Shown here one piece after another: positions 25,265-31,077 of a DNA stretch of 31,077 nucleotides. The DNA is from an uncultured Verrucomicrobiota bacterium. GTDB lineage: Bacteria; Verrucomicrobiota; Kiritimatiellia; RFP12; UBA1067. The notes beneath the pieces were generated by a model. That model made no database searches and was not told the DNA's origin. It saw only the letters and a list, made by a program, of their open reading frames with translations. Where the stretch lies: assembly GCA_946543025.1 (NCBI GenBank), contig CAMNLN010000002.1, forward strand, positions 1-31,077, written 5' to 3'. Every line of letters begins with the position of its first letter. The first letter of the stretch is position 1. The position numbers and the translations under genes were made by a program.

Positions 25265-26359
25265 ATGAACTTCAAAATCACTCGGTCTCAATTCTTGGAA
25301 GGACTCAAGACGGTCCAGAACATCGTGCCGTCAAAAGGTGCCTTGCAGATTATACAGAACATTCTTTTGGAGGCAAAGGAAAAGAGCCTCTATCTGACGA
25401 CGACGGATCTTGACATATCGATTCGGTGTGTTGTTGATTGTGAAGTCGTAAGAGAAGGAGCAACGACGCTTCCTGCTAAGCTTCTGCTAAATACGATTGC
25501 GAAGGCACCGGAAGGAGTGGTTGAAGTAGAGGTTGACGCACAGGATCGTGCCGTGATCAAGGCTGGGTCTTCGACTTCAAAGCTTGCAGGAATGTCGGTG
25601 GTCGATTATCCGACGCTCCCAAAAGATAGCGATTCGTTCGAGTATGTTCTCCCTCAGATTACATTGCGCGAAATGTTGAGAAAGACAGCTTATGCTGCTT
25701 CTCAAGACGATACGCGAAAGACGCTGAAGGGCGTATTGATGTCTTTCAAGGGCGGCAAGTTGACGATGGTGGCGACCGATGGGCGGCGTTTGGCTCTCGT
25801 CGAGCATGAAATCGAGTTGCCCGCAGAAGCTGAAAAAGACGTGATTCTTCCGTCAAAGGTAGTCAATGAACTTCAGAGATCATTGACTACTGACGGCGAC
25901 GTTAGAGTTACGATTGAGAAGACTCAGATTGCTTTTAAGATGGGGCAGACAAAAGTCTATTCAAAACTGCTAGACGAAGTTTATCCAAATTATCGTCAAG
26001 TAATTCCTGAAGCTTGCACCGAGCGAATCAGTGTTGATCGGCAGCTCCTTCTGTCAGCTCTTGATCGCGCAAGCGTCATGACGATGGAAGAGTCTAACTC
26101 CATTAGGCTGACATTTGAGTCAAACCAGTTGATTGTGTCTTCCCGCGCGGCGGAAGTAGGCGAAGTTCGGGATATCGTTCCGATCAAGTATGATGGCGGA
26201 AAGATTGAAATCGTATTTAATCCTAACTACGTGATGGATCCCCTCAAGGCGATTGACGAGGATGAGATCACGATGGAAATCAACGATGGATCCAAGCCGG
26301 CTTTGATCAAGTGTTCGGTTCCGTTCTTGTATGTGATGATGCCGTTGCGTATCAACTGA
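25265..26359 (+). CDS. dnaN: DNA polymerase III sliding clamp (beta subunit)
   Basis: A 364-residue protein of normal length with three clamp folds: 1-125 (MNFKITRSQFLEGLKTVQNIVPSK...), 126-250 (LREMLRKTAYAASQDDTRKTLKGVL, MVATDGRRLALVEHEI) and 250-364, closing with PALIKCSVPFLYVMMPLRI, the usual C-terminal hydrophobic cleft segment (normally Y-V-x-MPMR). The dimeric ring tethers replicative polymerase to DNA. AGGAG lies 6 bases before ATG 25265; a TTG two codons earlier is in frame but not needed. Follows dnaA in the classical order and probably shares a transcript with the methyltransferase gene 18 bases downstream. Confidence 0.96.
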   Translation: MNFKITRSQFLEGLKTVQNIVPSKGALQIIQNILLEAKEKSLYLTTTDLDISIRCVVDCEVVREGATTLPAKLLLNTIAKAPEGVVEVEVDAQDRAVIKAGSSTSKLAGMSVVDYPTLPKDSDSFEYVLPQITLREMLRKTAYAASQDDTRKTLKGVLMSFKGGKLTMVATDGRRLALVEHEIELPAEAEKDVILPSKVVNELQRSLTTDGDVRVTIEKTQIAFKMGQTKVYSKLLDEVYPNYRQVIPEACTERISVDRQLLLSALDRASVMTMEESNSIRLTFESNQLIVSSRAAEVGEVRDIVPIKYDGGKIEIVFNPNYVMDPLKAIDEDEITMEINDGSKPALIKCSVPFLYVMMPLRIN

Positions 26360-26377
26360 TAAGCAGGTAAGATAGTC

Positions 26378-27640
26378 GTGAAAATTTGGACGGATACTTC
26401 TTATCCGATCATTCTTTCGTGCGCCAAATGCCTGGCTCCCTGGGTTGAAAAAGAAGTAAGGGAACTAGGCTATGAGCCGATTGACATGACGGAAAACATC
26501 GTAGTCGTAAAAGGATCCATACGCGATGTGTTTAAGTTGAACCTTTACGTTCGAACGGCACATCGTGTTCTCGTTCCGCTCTTGCGGGCAACATGCCGCC
26601 ATGTACGCGAGCTATATAGCCTTGTTGGATCCATCGACTGGGAAAACCTCATTGAGGCTGATGGATATTTTTCTGTATCGTCTATTGTCCGAAACAATAC
26701 AGTACGAGATACACGCTTGCCATCTCTTGTAACGAAAGATGCAATCGTAGATAGAATGAGGATGAAGTGCAACCGGCGTCCAGATTCTGGTGCAGATTAT
26801 GATCGTGGTGCGGCAGTATTTCTACACTGGGAAAACAATCGCATGATCATTTACCTCGATACGAGCGGAGCCCCGCTCTCAAAGCGAGGTTATCGAAAAA
26901 TTCCAGGATCGGCCCCAATGCAGGAAACATTGGCGGCTGCTTGTATTGACGCCATGAAGTGGGATCGAAAAACGCCTTTCATCTCTCCAATGTGCGGATC
27001 CGGTACACCTGCAATCGAGGCAGCGATGATTGCTATCGGTCGGGCACCTGGCTCCTTGCGTTCTCATTTTGGATTCATGTCTCTTAAAGGATATTCTCAA
27101 ATTATTGCAGGTGAAACAGCTCCAAGAGTTGCCTCACGTCAACGTTTTGGAGCTTCTCCTGAGCAAATTTGGAAAGACATGGTCCTTGAAGCAGCTGAAA
27201 AGGAAAAGAAATACGATATTCCGCCAATTGTTGCGTCAGACATCTCGCCTGAAGCCGTACAAAACGCGCAACTGAATGCCCATGCCGCCGGCGTCTCTCA
27301 CTTGATCAAGTTCGTATCGTGTGACTTTGGTGAAACCCCAATCCCGGATTATCCAGTTGAAAGCAAATATCGAGGTTGCGTGTTTTTCAACCCTGAATAC
27401 GGCATTCGTTTGGGCGATCCGGTTGAATTGGGCCCTATATACGAACGTATTGGAACATTCATGAACGAGAAGTGCAAAGGTTATGTTGGTGCGGTGCTGA
27501 CAGGTAGCCCTGAACTTTCCAAGCAGATCAATTTGTATTATGTCACGCGTATCCCATTTTATAACGGCCCTATCGACTGTAGGCTATTTATATTTCCAAA
27601 TTGTGAACTGAAGGGCGAAAGCATTTCTAATGCTGATTGA
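26378..27640 (+). CDS. RlmL/YpsC-like THUMP-domain 23S rRNA guanine-N2 methyltransferase
   Basis: A 420-residue cytoplasmic protein. N-terminal ferredoxin-like and THUMP region (1-160: CAKCLAPWVEKEVRELGY, VGSIDWENLI, WENNRMIIYLDTSGAPLSKRGYRK), then a Rossmann-fold SAM methyltransferase with MCGSGTPAIEAAMIA (205-219) and ASDISPEAVQNAQLNA. The catalytic motif, normally NPPYG in RlmL, reads FNPEYGIRLGD with Glu340 in the second proline position. The family methylates G2445 of 23S rRNA in E. coli. The start is GTG 26378; a GCAGG lies about 10 bases upstream. Cotranscription with dnaN is likely. The substitution in motif IV leaves exact activity uncertain. Confidence 0.85.
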   Translation: MKIWTDTSYPIILSCAKCLAPWVEKEVRELGYEPIDMTENIVVVKGSIRDVFKLNLYVRTAHRVLVPLLRATCRHVRELYSLVGSIDWENLIEADGYFSVSSIVRNNTVRDTRLPSLVTKDAIVDRMRMKCNRRPDSGADYDRGAAVFLHWENNRMIIYLDTSGAPLSKRGYRKIPGSAPMQETLAAACIDAMKWDRKTPFISPMCGSGTPAIEAAMIAIGRAPGSLRSHFGFMSLKGYSQIIAGETAPRVASRQRFGASPEQIWKDMVLEAAEKEKKYDIPPIVASDISPEAVQNAQLNAHAAGVSHLIKFVSCDFGETPIPDYPVESKYRGCVFFNPEYGIRLGDPVELGPIYERIGTFMNEKCKGYVGAVLTGSPELSKQINLYYVTRIPFYNGPIDCRLFIFPNCELKGESISNAD

Positions 27641-27646
27641 CTGGTG

Positions 27647-27751
27647 TTATCAACGAATTATAACAACATGTTGATAAGTAGGTTATAAACAGGCTTATTA
27701 ACAGTTGTTTATAACTTAAGTTGTGATAAATAAGTTTATAACTGTTGATAA
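27647..27751. other. Array of DnaA-box-like 9-mers, candidate replication origin
   Basis: Seven 9-mers fit TTATNAACA in a 105-bp, strongly AT-rich stretch. Forward: TTATCAACG (27647), TTATAAACA (27683), TTATTAACA (27695). Reverse: TGTTGATAA (27669), TGTTTATAA (27706), AGTTTATAA (27733), TGTTGATAA (27743). Five are exact, two differ only at the last base. Start-to-start steps are 22, 14, 12, 11, 27 and 10 bases, mostly near one helical turn. The classical box is TTATNCACA; this one has A for C at position 6. It lies 3' of dnaA-dnaN and directly upstream of a promoter, so regulation of the next gene is the main alternative. Confidence 0.6.
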
Positions 27752-27759
27752 CTCGGTGA

Positions 27760-27788
27760 TTGCCAAGACGAACGGAAAAAGGCATACT
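27760..27788 (+). promoter_or_regulatory. Promoter of the HTH/zinc-ribbon gene
   Basis: -35 TTGCCA (27760-27765), 17 bases, -10 CATACT (27783-27788). It begins 9 bases after the last 9-mer of the array, so array-bound protein could contact RNA polymerase. Confidence 0.6.
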
Positions 27789-27810
27789 ATTCGGCAAAGA
27801 GAATAATAGG

Positions 27811-28374
27811 ATGACTAACCTGTCTAAAGACATTTGCCTCAAGTTTAAGAAGGCGCGCCAAGCGAAGGGCTATAACCAGTCGGCCCTTGCGCACATGGTC
27901 GGCTGCAAGCAGTCGGCCATTTCAATGTTCGAGGCAGGGATGACGACCAAGCTCTCTGACGAGACGGTCAAGAAGATTGCTGACTTATTAGGCGTCTCGA
28001 TTGAGGAGAAGCAGGAAGTGCCGCATGTTGCGCTGACTTCTCACATGCAACTGCCTGTTGCGGCAGGTGTTCACGGATATTGTCCAAACTGCGATTGTCC
28101 TTCGAATGTTCCGTATGTTGTCGGAGGACACCTCCTCTATCGCCCCTTGCGACATGTTTCCTCTCCAACGGGCGGGACACATTGTACGCAATGCGGCGAA
28201 TTGCTAGAAACCAGGTGTCCGACATGCGGTGCCCCATTGAACGATGGCGCATGTTGCGCGTCTTGTGGCAGCGCCTACGTGACGCCGATTGTACCAGAAG
28301 AAACCGATTTGGCTATCTATGTTCGGATGAGAAACGAGGAGATTGAAAGGTTTATCTCTCTCTTTAAGGCATGA
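27811..28374 (+). CDS. XRE-type HTH protein with C-terminal zinc ribbons
   Basis: A 187-residue cytoplasmic protein. Residues 6-64 form a Cro/C1-type HTH (LKFKKARQAKGYNQSALAHMVGCKQSAISMFEAG...LSDETVKKIADLLGV). Four CxxC pairs follow (C91-C94, C125-C128, C136-C139, C149-C152), enough for two zinc ribbons, and then an acidic helix (LAIYVRMRNEEIERFISLF). It is probably a sequence-specific DNA-binding protein whose zinc part mediates protein or nucleic acid contacts. ATG 27811 is preferred over an upstream TTG (27760) that coincides with the -35. The Shine-Dalgarno is weak (AAAGAG). Its place beside the box array suggests either autoregulation or a link to replication; neither is shown. No named family is recognised. 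Confidence 0.75.
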   Translation: MTNLSKDICLKFKKARQAKGYNQSALAHMVGCKQSAISMFEAGMTTKLSDETVKKIADLLGVSIEEKQEVPHVALTSHMQLPVAAGVHGYCPNCDCPSNVPYVVGGHLLYRPLRHVSSPTGGTHCTQCGELLETRCPTCGAPLNDGACCASCGSAYVTPIVPEETDLAIYVRMRNEEIERFISLFKA

Positions 28375-28418
28375 CAGGACTCTTACAAACCTCCAAGCAT
28401 TAAGAAAGGCGGAACAAA

Positions 28419-29321
28419 ATGACCTTGCAGCAACTGAAGTATGCAGACGCGGTTGCCACATGTGGAAGCCTGAGTGAGGCGGCAAGAAGGGTATTTGTCA
28501 CGCAGCCGACGCTGACAGAATCGATTCGGGCATTGGAAGAGGAACTTCGTATTGCGATCTTCACGCGTTCCAGCCGAGGCGTGGCGGTGACACACGAGGG
28601 AGAGGAGTTTCTTTCCTCTGCGCGACAAATACTTGATGATGCCGCCCGCATTCAGGAGAAGTACACCGGCAAGGCGGTGCGGCGTCCGCAGTTTGCCGTC
28701 TCCTGCCAGCATTACGCGTTCGCAATCGAAGCGTTCATGGAGGTCGTGAAGTCAAACGGCGCTGAATCTTACGACTTTACTCTTCGCGAGACCGTGACGA
28801 GCGAAATCATCGAAGACGTGGCACGGCACAGAAGCGAGATCGGAATTCTTTATCTTTCACGGAGGAACGAACGCACGATCATGAAGATACTTCGTAAGGA
28901 AGAGCTCGTTTTCGAAGAGCTTTTCACGGCAAAGCCGCATGTCTTCCTCGGAAAGAAGCATCCGCTCGCGAAGAAGAAGTTCATTCGTCCGCAGGAGCTG
29001 GACGCCTACCCCTACCTCACGTACGAGCAGGGCGTGGAGAACGCGCTCTATTTCGCCGAAGAGGTGATGCCGTCGATCGATCGCAAGAAGAACATCCGTG
29101 TGCGCGACCGCGCGACGATGACGAACCTTGTCTTGGGACTCGACGGATTCACGGTGTCCTCCGGCGCGCACAGCAAGGCGTACAATCCGATGATCGTCTC
29201 CGTGCCGCTCAAGCTTGAAGACACGATCCGAGTGGGATTTGTTCGTTGCGCCGGCATTCCGCTTTCTGCCGCCGGCAAGGTGTTCGTCGAAGCCGTGCAG
29301 GCACGCGTGGCAAGCCGCTAG
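28419..29321 (+). CDS. LysR-family transcription regulator
   Basis: A 300-residue protein of typical LTTR length. The N-terminal winged HTH (1-60) reads MTLQQLKYADAVATCGSLSEAARRVFVTQPTLTESIRALEEEL when continued in pieces, with the usual linker helix and TRSSRGVAVTHEGEEFL. Residues 90-295 form the periplasmic-binding-like effector domain. AAAGGCGG precedes ATG 28419. The metY gene follows on the same strand with two dyads between them, so the regulator probably controls sulfur amino acid synthesis, with O-acetylhomoserine or a related metabolite as a possible effector (inference). The pronounced rise in GC begins at this gene. Confidence 0.9.
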   Translation: MTLQQLKYADAVATCGSLSEAARRVFVTQPTLTESIRALEEELRIAIFTRSSRGVAVTHEGEEFLSSARQILDDAARIQEKYTGKAVRRPQFAVSCQHYAFAIEAFMEVVKSNGAESYDFTLRETVTSEIIEDVARHRSEIGILYLSRRNERTIMKILRKEELVFEELFTAKPHVFLGKKHPLAKKKFIRPQELDAYPYLTYEQGVENALYFAEEVMPSIDRKKNIRVRDRATMTNLVLGLDGFTVSSGAHSKAYNPMIVSVPLKLEDTIRVGFVRCAGIPLSAAGKVFVEAVQARVASR

Positions 29322-29355
29322 CATATTCTCCGTCATCATTTTCGAAGGACGCGTT

Positions 29356-29381
29356 GGCATAGGTATATCCTATGCCTTTTA
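29356..29381 (+). terminator. Perfect hairpin after the LysR gene: terminator and/or LysR operator
   Basis: GGCATAGG (29356-29363), TATAT, CCTATGCC (29369-29376), followed by TTTTAT. As RNA this is a good rho-independent terminator 35 bases after the LysR stop. As DNA the core ATAGGTATATCCTAT has the T-N11-A dyad form of LysR sites and is close to an OxyR half-site. The two roles are not exclusive. Confidence 0.6.
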
Positions 29382-29403
29382 TCATGTACTTCCGATTACC
29401 CGA

Positions 29404-29426
29404 TAGTACCGTCAAGGTGCTAGACT
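29404..29426 (+). promoter_or_regulatory. Second dyad and probable metY promoter
   Basis: TAGTACC (29404-29410) and GGTGCTA (29416-29422) form a 7-bp dyad with one mismatch, centred 47 bases after the first dyad. TAGACT (29421-29426) is a possible -10 with no good -35, as expected for an activator-dependent promoter. Confidence 0.4.
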
Positions 29427-29486
29427 ATGTGGCGTCAACACCACATCAGGCAAGAACGAACCAAAAGATCCGAAAGGAACATTAAC

Positions 29487-30782
29487 ATGAGCGACAGAAA
29501 GTACCATATCGAGACCTTGGCGATCCATGCCGGACAGGACGCGCACGGCGACCCTGCGACGAACGCGCGGGCCGTGCCGGTGTACCGCACGACGGCCTAC
29601 AACTTCCGCAACTCCAAGCACGGTGCAGATCTCTTCGGACTGCGCGAGCTCGGCAACATCTACGCGCGCTTGATGAATCCAACGAACGACGTGCTCGCGA
29701 AGCGCATCGCGGCCCTCGAAGGCGGCGCGGCGGCGCAAACGCTCGCGTCCGGCACCGCGGCCATCTACTTCACGATCACCAACATCGCCCGCGCGGGCGA
29801 CGAAATCGTGGCGGCAAGCAATCTTTACGGCGGCACCTTCAGCCAGTTCGACGCCATTCTGCCGAACGTCGGCATCAAGGTGAACTTCACGCCGGTGAAC
29901 GATTTAGAGGCTGTCGAGGCAGCGATTACGGAGAAGACTAGGCTTCTCTTCATCGAGGCTGTCGGCAACCCCGCCCTTGACATCGCGGACATCGAAGGCT
30001 ACGCGGCCGTCGCCCATCGTCACGGTCTGCCGCTCGTCGTCGACGCCACCTTTACGCCGCCGCCGCTCCTGCGCGCGCTTGACCATGGCGCAGACTTCGT
30101 GATCCATTCGCTCTCGAAATGGATTGGCGGACATGGTGCCGGAATCGGCGGCATTGTGGTGGAGAAGGGCGGCTTCGACTTCACAAACCCTAAGTTTGCG
30201 CTCTACAACGAACCGGATGCCGGCTACCACGGCCTGCGCTTCGCGCACGATCTTCCTGAACCTCTGAAGCCCATTGCGTTCTCGATTCGTCTGTTGACGG
30301 TCGGCATCCGAAACCAGGGTCCGACGCTTGCGCCGGACGCGGCGTGGATTTTCCTGCAGGGAGTCGAATCTCTCCCGCTCCGCATCGCGCGCCACAGCGA
30401 GAACGCGCTCGCCGTGGCGAAGCACCTCCAGAGCCATCCGAAGGTGGCGTGGGTGAAGTACCCCTCGCTCACGCAGCCCGAGCTGGCGGAAAAGTACTTG
30501 CCGAACGGCGCGGGCGGCGTGGTCGTGTTCGGCGTGAAGGGCGGCGCGGAGGAAGCGCGCAAGGTCACGGACGCGGCGAACGGGGACATCTTCTCGATCC
30601 TCGCGAACGTTGGCGACGCGAAGAGCCTCATCATCCATCCGGCCTCCACTACCCACTCGCAGCTCTCTGATGAAGATCTGCGCAAGGGCGGTGTGGCACC
30701 CGAACTGATCCGCCTCTCCATCGGCCTCGAGCACATCGACGACATCATCGCCGCCCTCGACGAGGCTTTAGAAAGCATCTAA
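29487..30782 (+). CDS. metY: O-acetylhomoserine sulfhydrylase (aminocarboxypropyltransferase)
   Basis: A 431-residue PLP enzyme of the Cys/Met metabolism family, usual length for MetY. It makes homocysteine from O-acetylhomoserine and sulfide in the cytoplasm. Seen: TLAIHAGQD start, PVYRTTAYNF, NIYARLMNPTNDVLAKRIAALEGG, SNLYGGTFSQF, the PLP lysine Lys211 in HSLSKWIGGHG, and the C-terminal HPASTTHSQLSDEDL...IRLSIGLEHIDDI. The aspartate block reads VVDATFTPP where many relatives have VDNTF. ATG 29487 follows GAAAGGAAC; the frame runs further upstream but the family start is here. Close homologues such as cystathionine gamma-synthase are less likely, given the length and the GGHG-AGIGG block. 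Preceded by the LysR gene and its dyads. Confidence 0.93.
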   Translation: MSDRKYHIETLAIHAGQDAHGDPATNARAVPVYRTTAYNFRNSKHGADLFGLRELGNIYARLMNPTNDVLAKRIAALEGGAAAQTLASGTAAIYFTITNIARAGDEIVAASNLYGGTFSQFDAILPNVGIKVNFTPVNDLEAVEAAITEKTRLLFIEAVGNPALDIADIEGYAAVAHRHGLPLVVDATFTPPPLLRALDHGADFVIHSLSKWIGGHGAGIGGIVVEKGGFDFTNPKFALYNEPDAGYHGLRFAHDLPEPLKPIAFSIRLLTVGIRNQGPTLAPDAAWIFLQGVESLPLRIARHSENALAVAKHLQSHPKVAWVKYPSLTQPELAEKYLPNGAGGVVVFGVKGGAEEARKVTDAANGDIFSILANVGDAKSLIIHPASTTHSQLSDEDLRKGGVAPELIRLSIGLEHIDDIIAALDEALESI

Positions 30783-30789
30783 CCCTCTT

Positions 30790-30821
30790 GCCCCCGTCTC
30801 ACATCCCCCCGAGACGGGGGC
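30790..30821 (+). terminator. Strong hairpin terminator after metY
   Basis: Perfect 11-bp stem GCCCCCGTCTC (30790-30800) and GAGACGGGGGC (30811-30821) with a 10-base loop, 8 bases after the stop. The T-run is short (TT), so it may also act as an mRNA 3' end barrier. Confidence 0.75.
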
Positions 30822-30875
30822 TTCCACCAGAACTAAAACAATCGCCGAAAATTCGGCAGAAAAGGAAAAAGAAAC

Positions 30876-31077
30876 ATGAACATCAACGACAGAATCAAAT
30901 TCTTCCGCACTGTAATCTCATTCTCGGCGAGAGGCATTCGCGAGAATTCGGTCCGAACTGTATTCTCGTCACTCGCCGCTGTCGCGGTCGGGGTTGGAAT
31001 CCATGCTACCGCATACGGCGGTGTGCCGCTCAACAACCTGCAGGGCACGGGAGGCATCGCCTTCAACCCGCTCGCAT
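30876..31077 (+). CDS. N-terminus of a secreted or envelope protein, cut by the window edge
   Basis: ATG 30876 follows AAAGGAAAAAG. The 67 visible codons stay open to the edge. The protein has a long basic start (MNINDRIKFFRTVISFSARG...) and then a hydrophobic segment (VFSSLAAVAVGVGIHATAYG), an extended signal peptide like those of some large outer-membrane or autotransported proteins. The mature part begins GVPLNNLQGTGGIAFNPLA. I do not recognise the family; the frame is supported by the Shine-Dalgarno and the signal sequence. Confidence 0.6.
   Translation, partial: MNINDRIKFFRTVISFSARGIRENSVRTVFSSLAAVAVGVGIHATAYGGVPLNNLQGTGGIAFNPLA

Noticed and set aside
27641..27760. Simple AT-rich microsatellite as explanation for the 9-mer array.
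   Set aside because: The repeats occur on both strands with varied spacing and a fixed pattern including one C or G per site; this is not a tandem simple repeat.
29356..29376. Classical OxyR operator upstream of metY.
   Set aside because: One 15-base unit is close to the OxyR half-site, but the second unit expected 7 bases away is absent, and the sequence equally forms a terminator. Reported only as a LysR-type dyad.
1..31077. tRNA, rRNA, tmRNA, RNase P RNA, SRP RNA and CRISPR arrays.
   Set aside because: Scanned by eye for T-loop sequences, conserved RNA cores and evenly spaced direct repeats; none found. A covariance-model search would be decisive.

Overview
The window looks like a chromosomal segment of a GC-rich, Gram-negative polysaccharide degrader. 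Many products carry signal peptides, the carbohydrate genes sit in small operons with local regulators rather than beside SusC/SusD pairs, and the mix of BspA-type leucine-rich repeat protein, GH2, GH127 and beta-helix proteins fits the PVC group (Kiritimatiellota, Lentisphaerota or Verrucomicrobiota). That placement is an inference from gene content; no marker was compared with a database.

Left part (1-17.2 kb, roughly 60% GC in the lines sampled): a plant-glycan locus. It holds a secreted LRR protein (cut by the window edge), a secreted GH2 beta-galactosidase, an AraB-type ribulokinase, a XylR-like regulator (LacI-type sensor plus AraC HTH) divergent from a transporter/oxidoreductase operon, a three-gene minus-strand operon (two beta-helix paralogues and a propeller-like secreted protein), and a divergently transcribed secreted GH127 beta-L-arabinofuranosidase. 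Together these suggest side-chain removal from arabinogalactan or pectin outside the cytoplasm, import by an ACS-family MFS carrier, and kinase entry of arabinose into the pentose phosphate pathway. The araB leader contains an internally deleted copy of the MFS gene and a promoter nearly identical to that of the intact MFS operon, so promoter plus transporter were duplicated and one copy collapsed.

Middle part (17.2-28.4 kb, about 45% GC in the lines sampled): the replication and tRNA-modification core, in the order mnmG, cation/proton antiporter with a fused PTS EIIA domain, dnaA, dnaN, an RlmL-like rRNA methyltransferase, and an HTH/zinc-ribbon protein. mnmG has an in-frame insertion of about 50 codons with two identical 16-bp near-palindromes. 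Between the methyltransferase and the HTH gene lies a 105-bp array of seven DnaA-box-like 9-mers with consensus TTATNAACA, a candidate oriC. The DNA-binding signature of this DnaA is also unusual (THATV in place of DHTTV, one residue shorter), so protein and box may have changed together.

Right part (28.4-31.1 kb, GC-rich again): a LysR regulator, a metY-type O-acetylhomoserine sulfhydrylase with dyads in its upstream region, a strong terminator, and the start of a secreted protein cut by the window edge.

Promoters are easy to read here. Many use TATACT as the -10 hexamer with a 17-bp spacer, and several genes (mnmG, the antiporter, the xylR-like gene) have the -10 only 7-12 bases before the ATG and no Shine-Dalgarno, suggesting leaderless mRNAs. 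No tRNA, rRNA, CRISPR array or insertion sequence was recognised.
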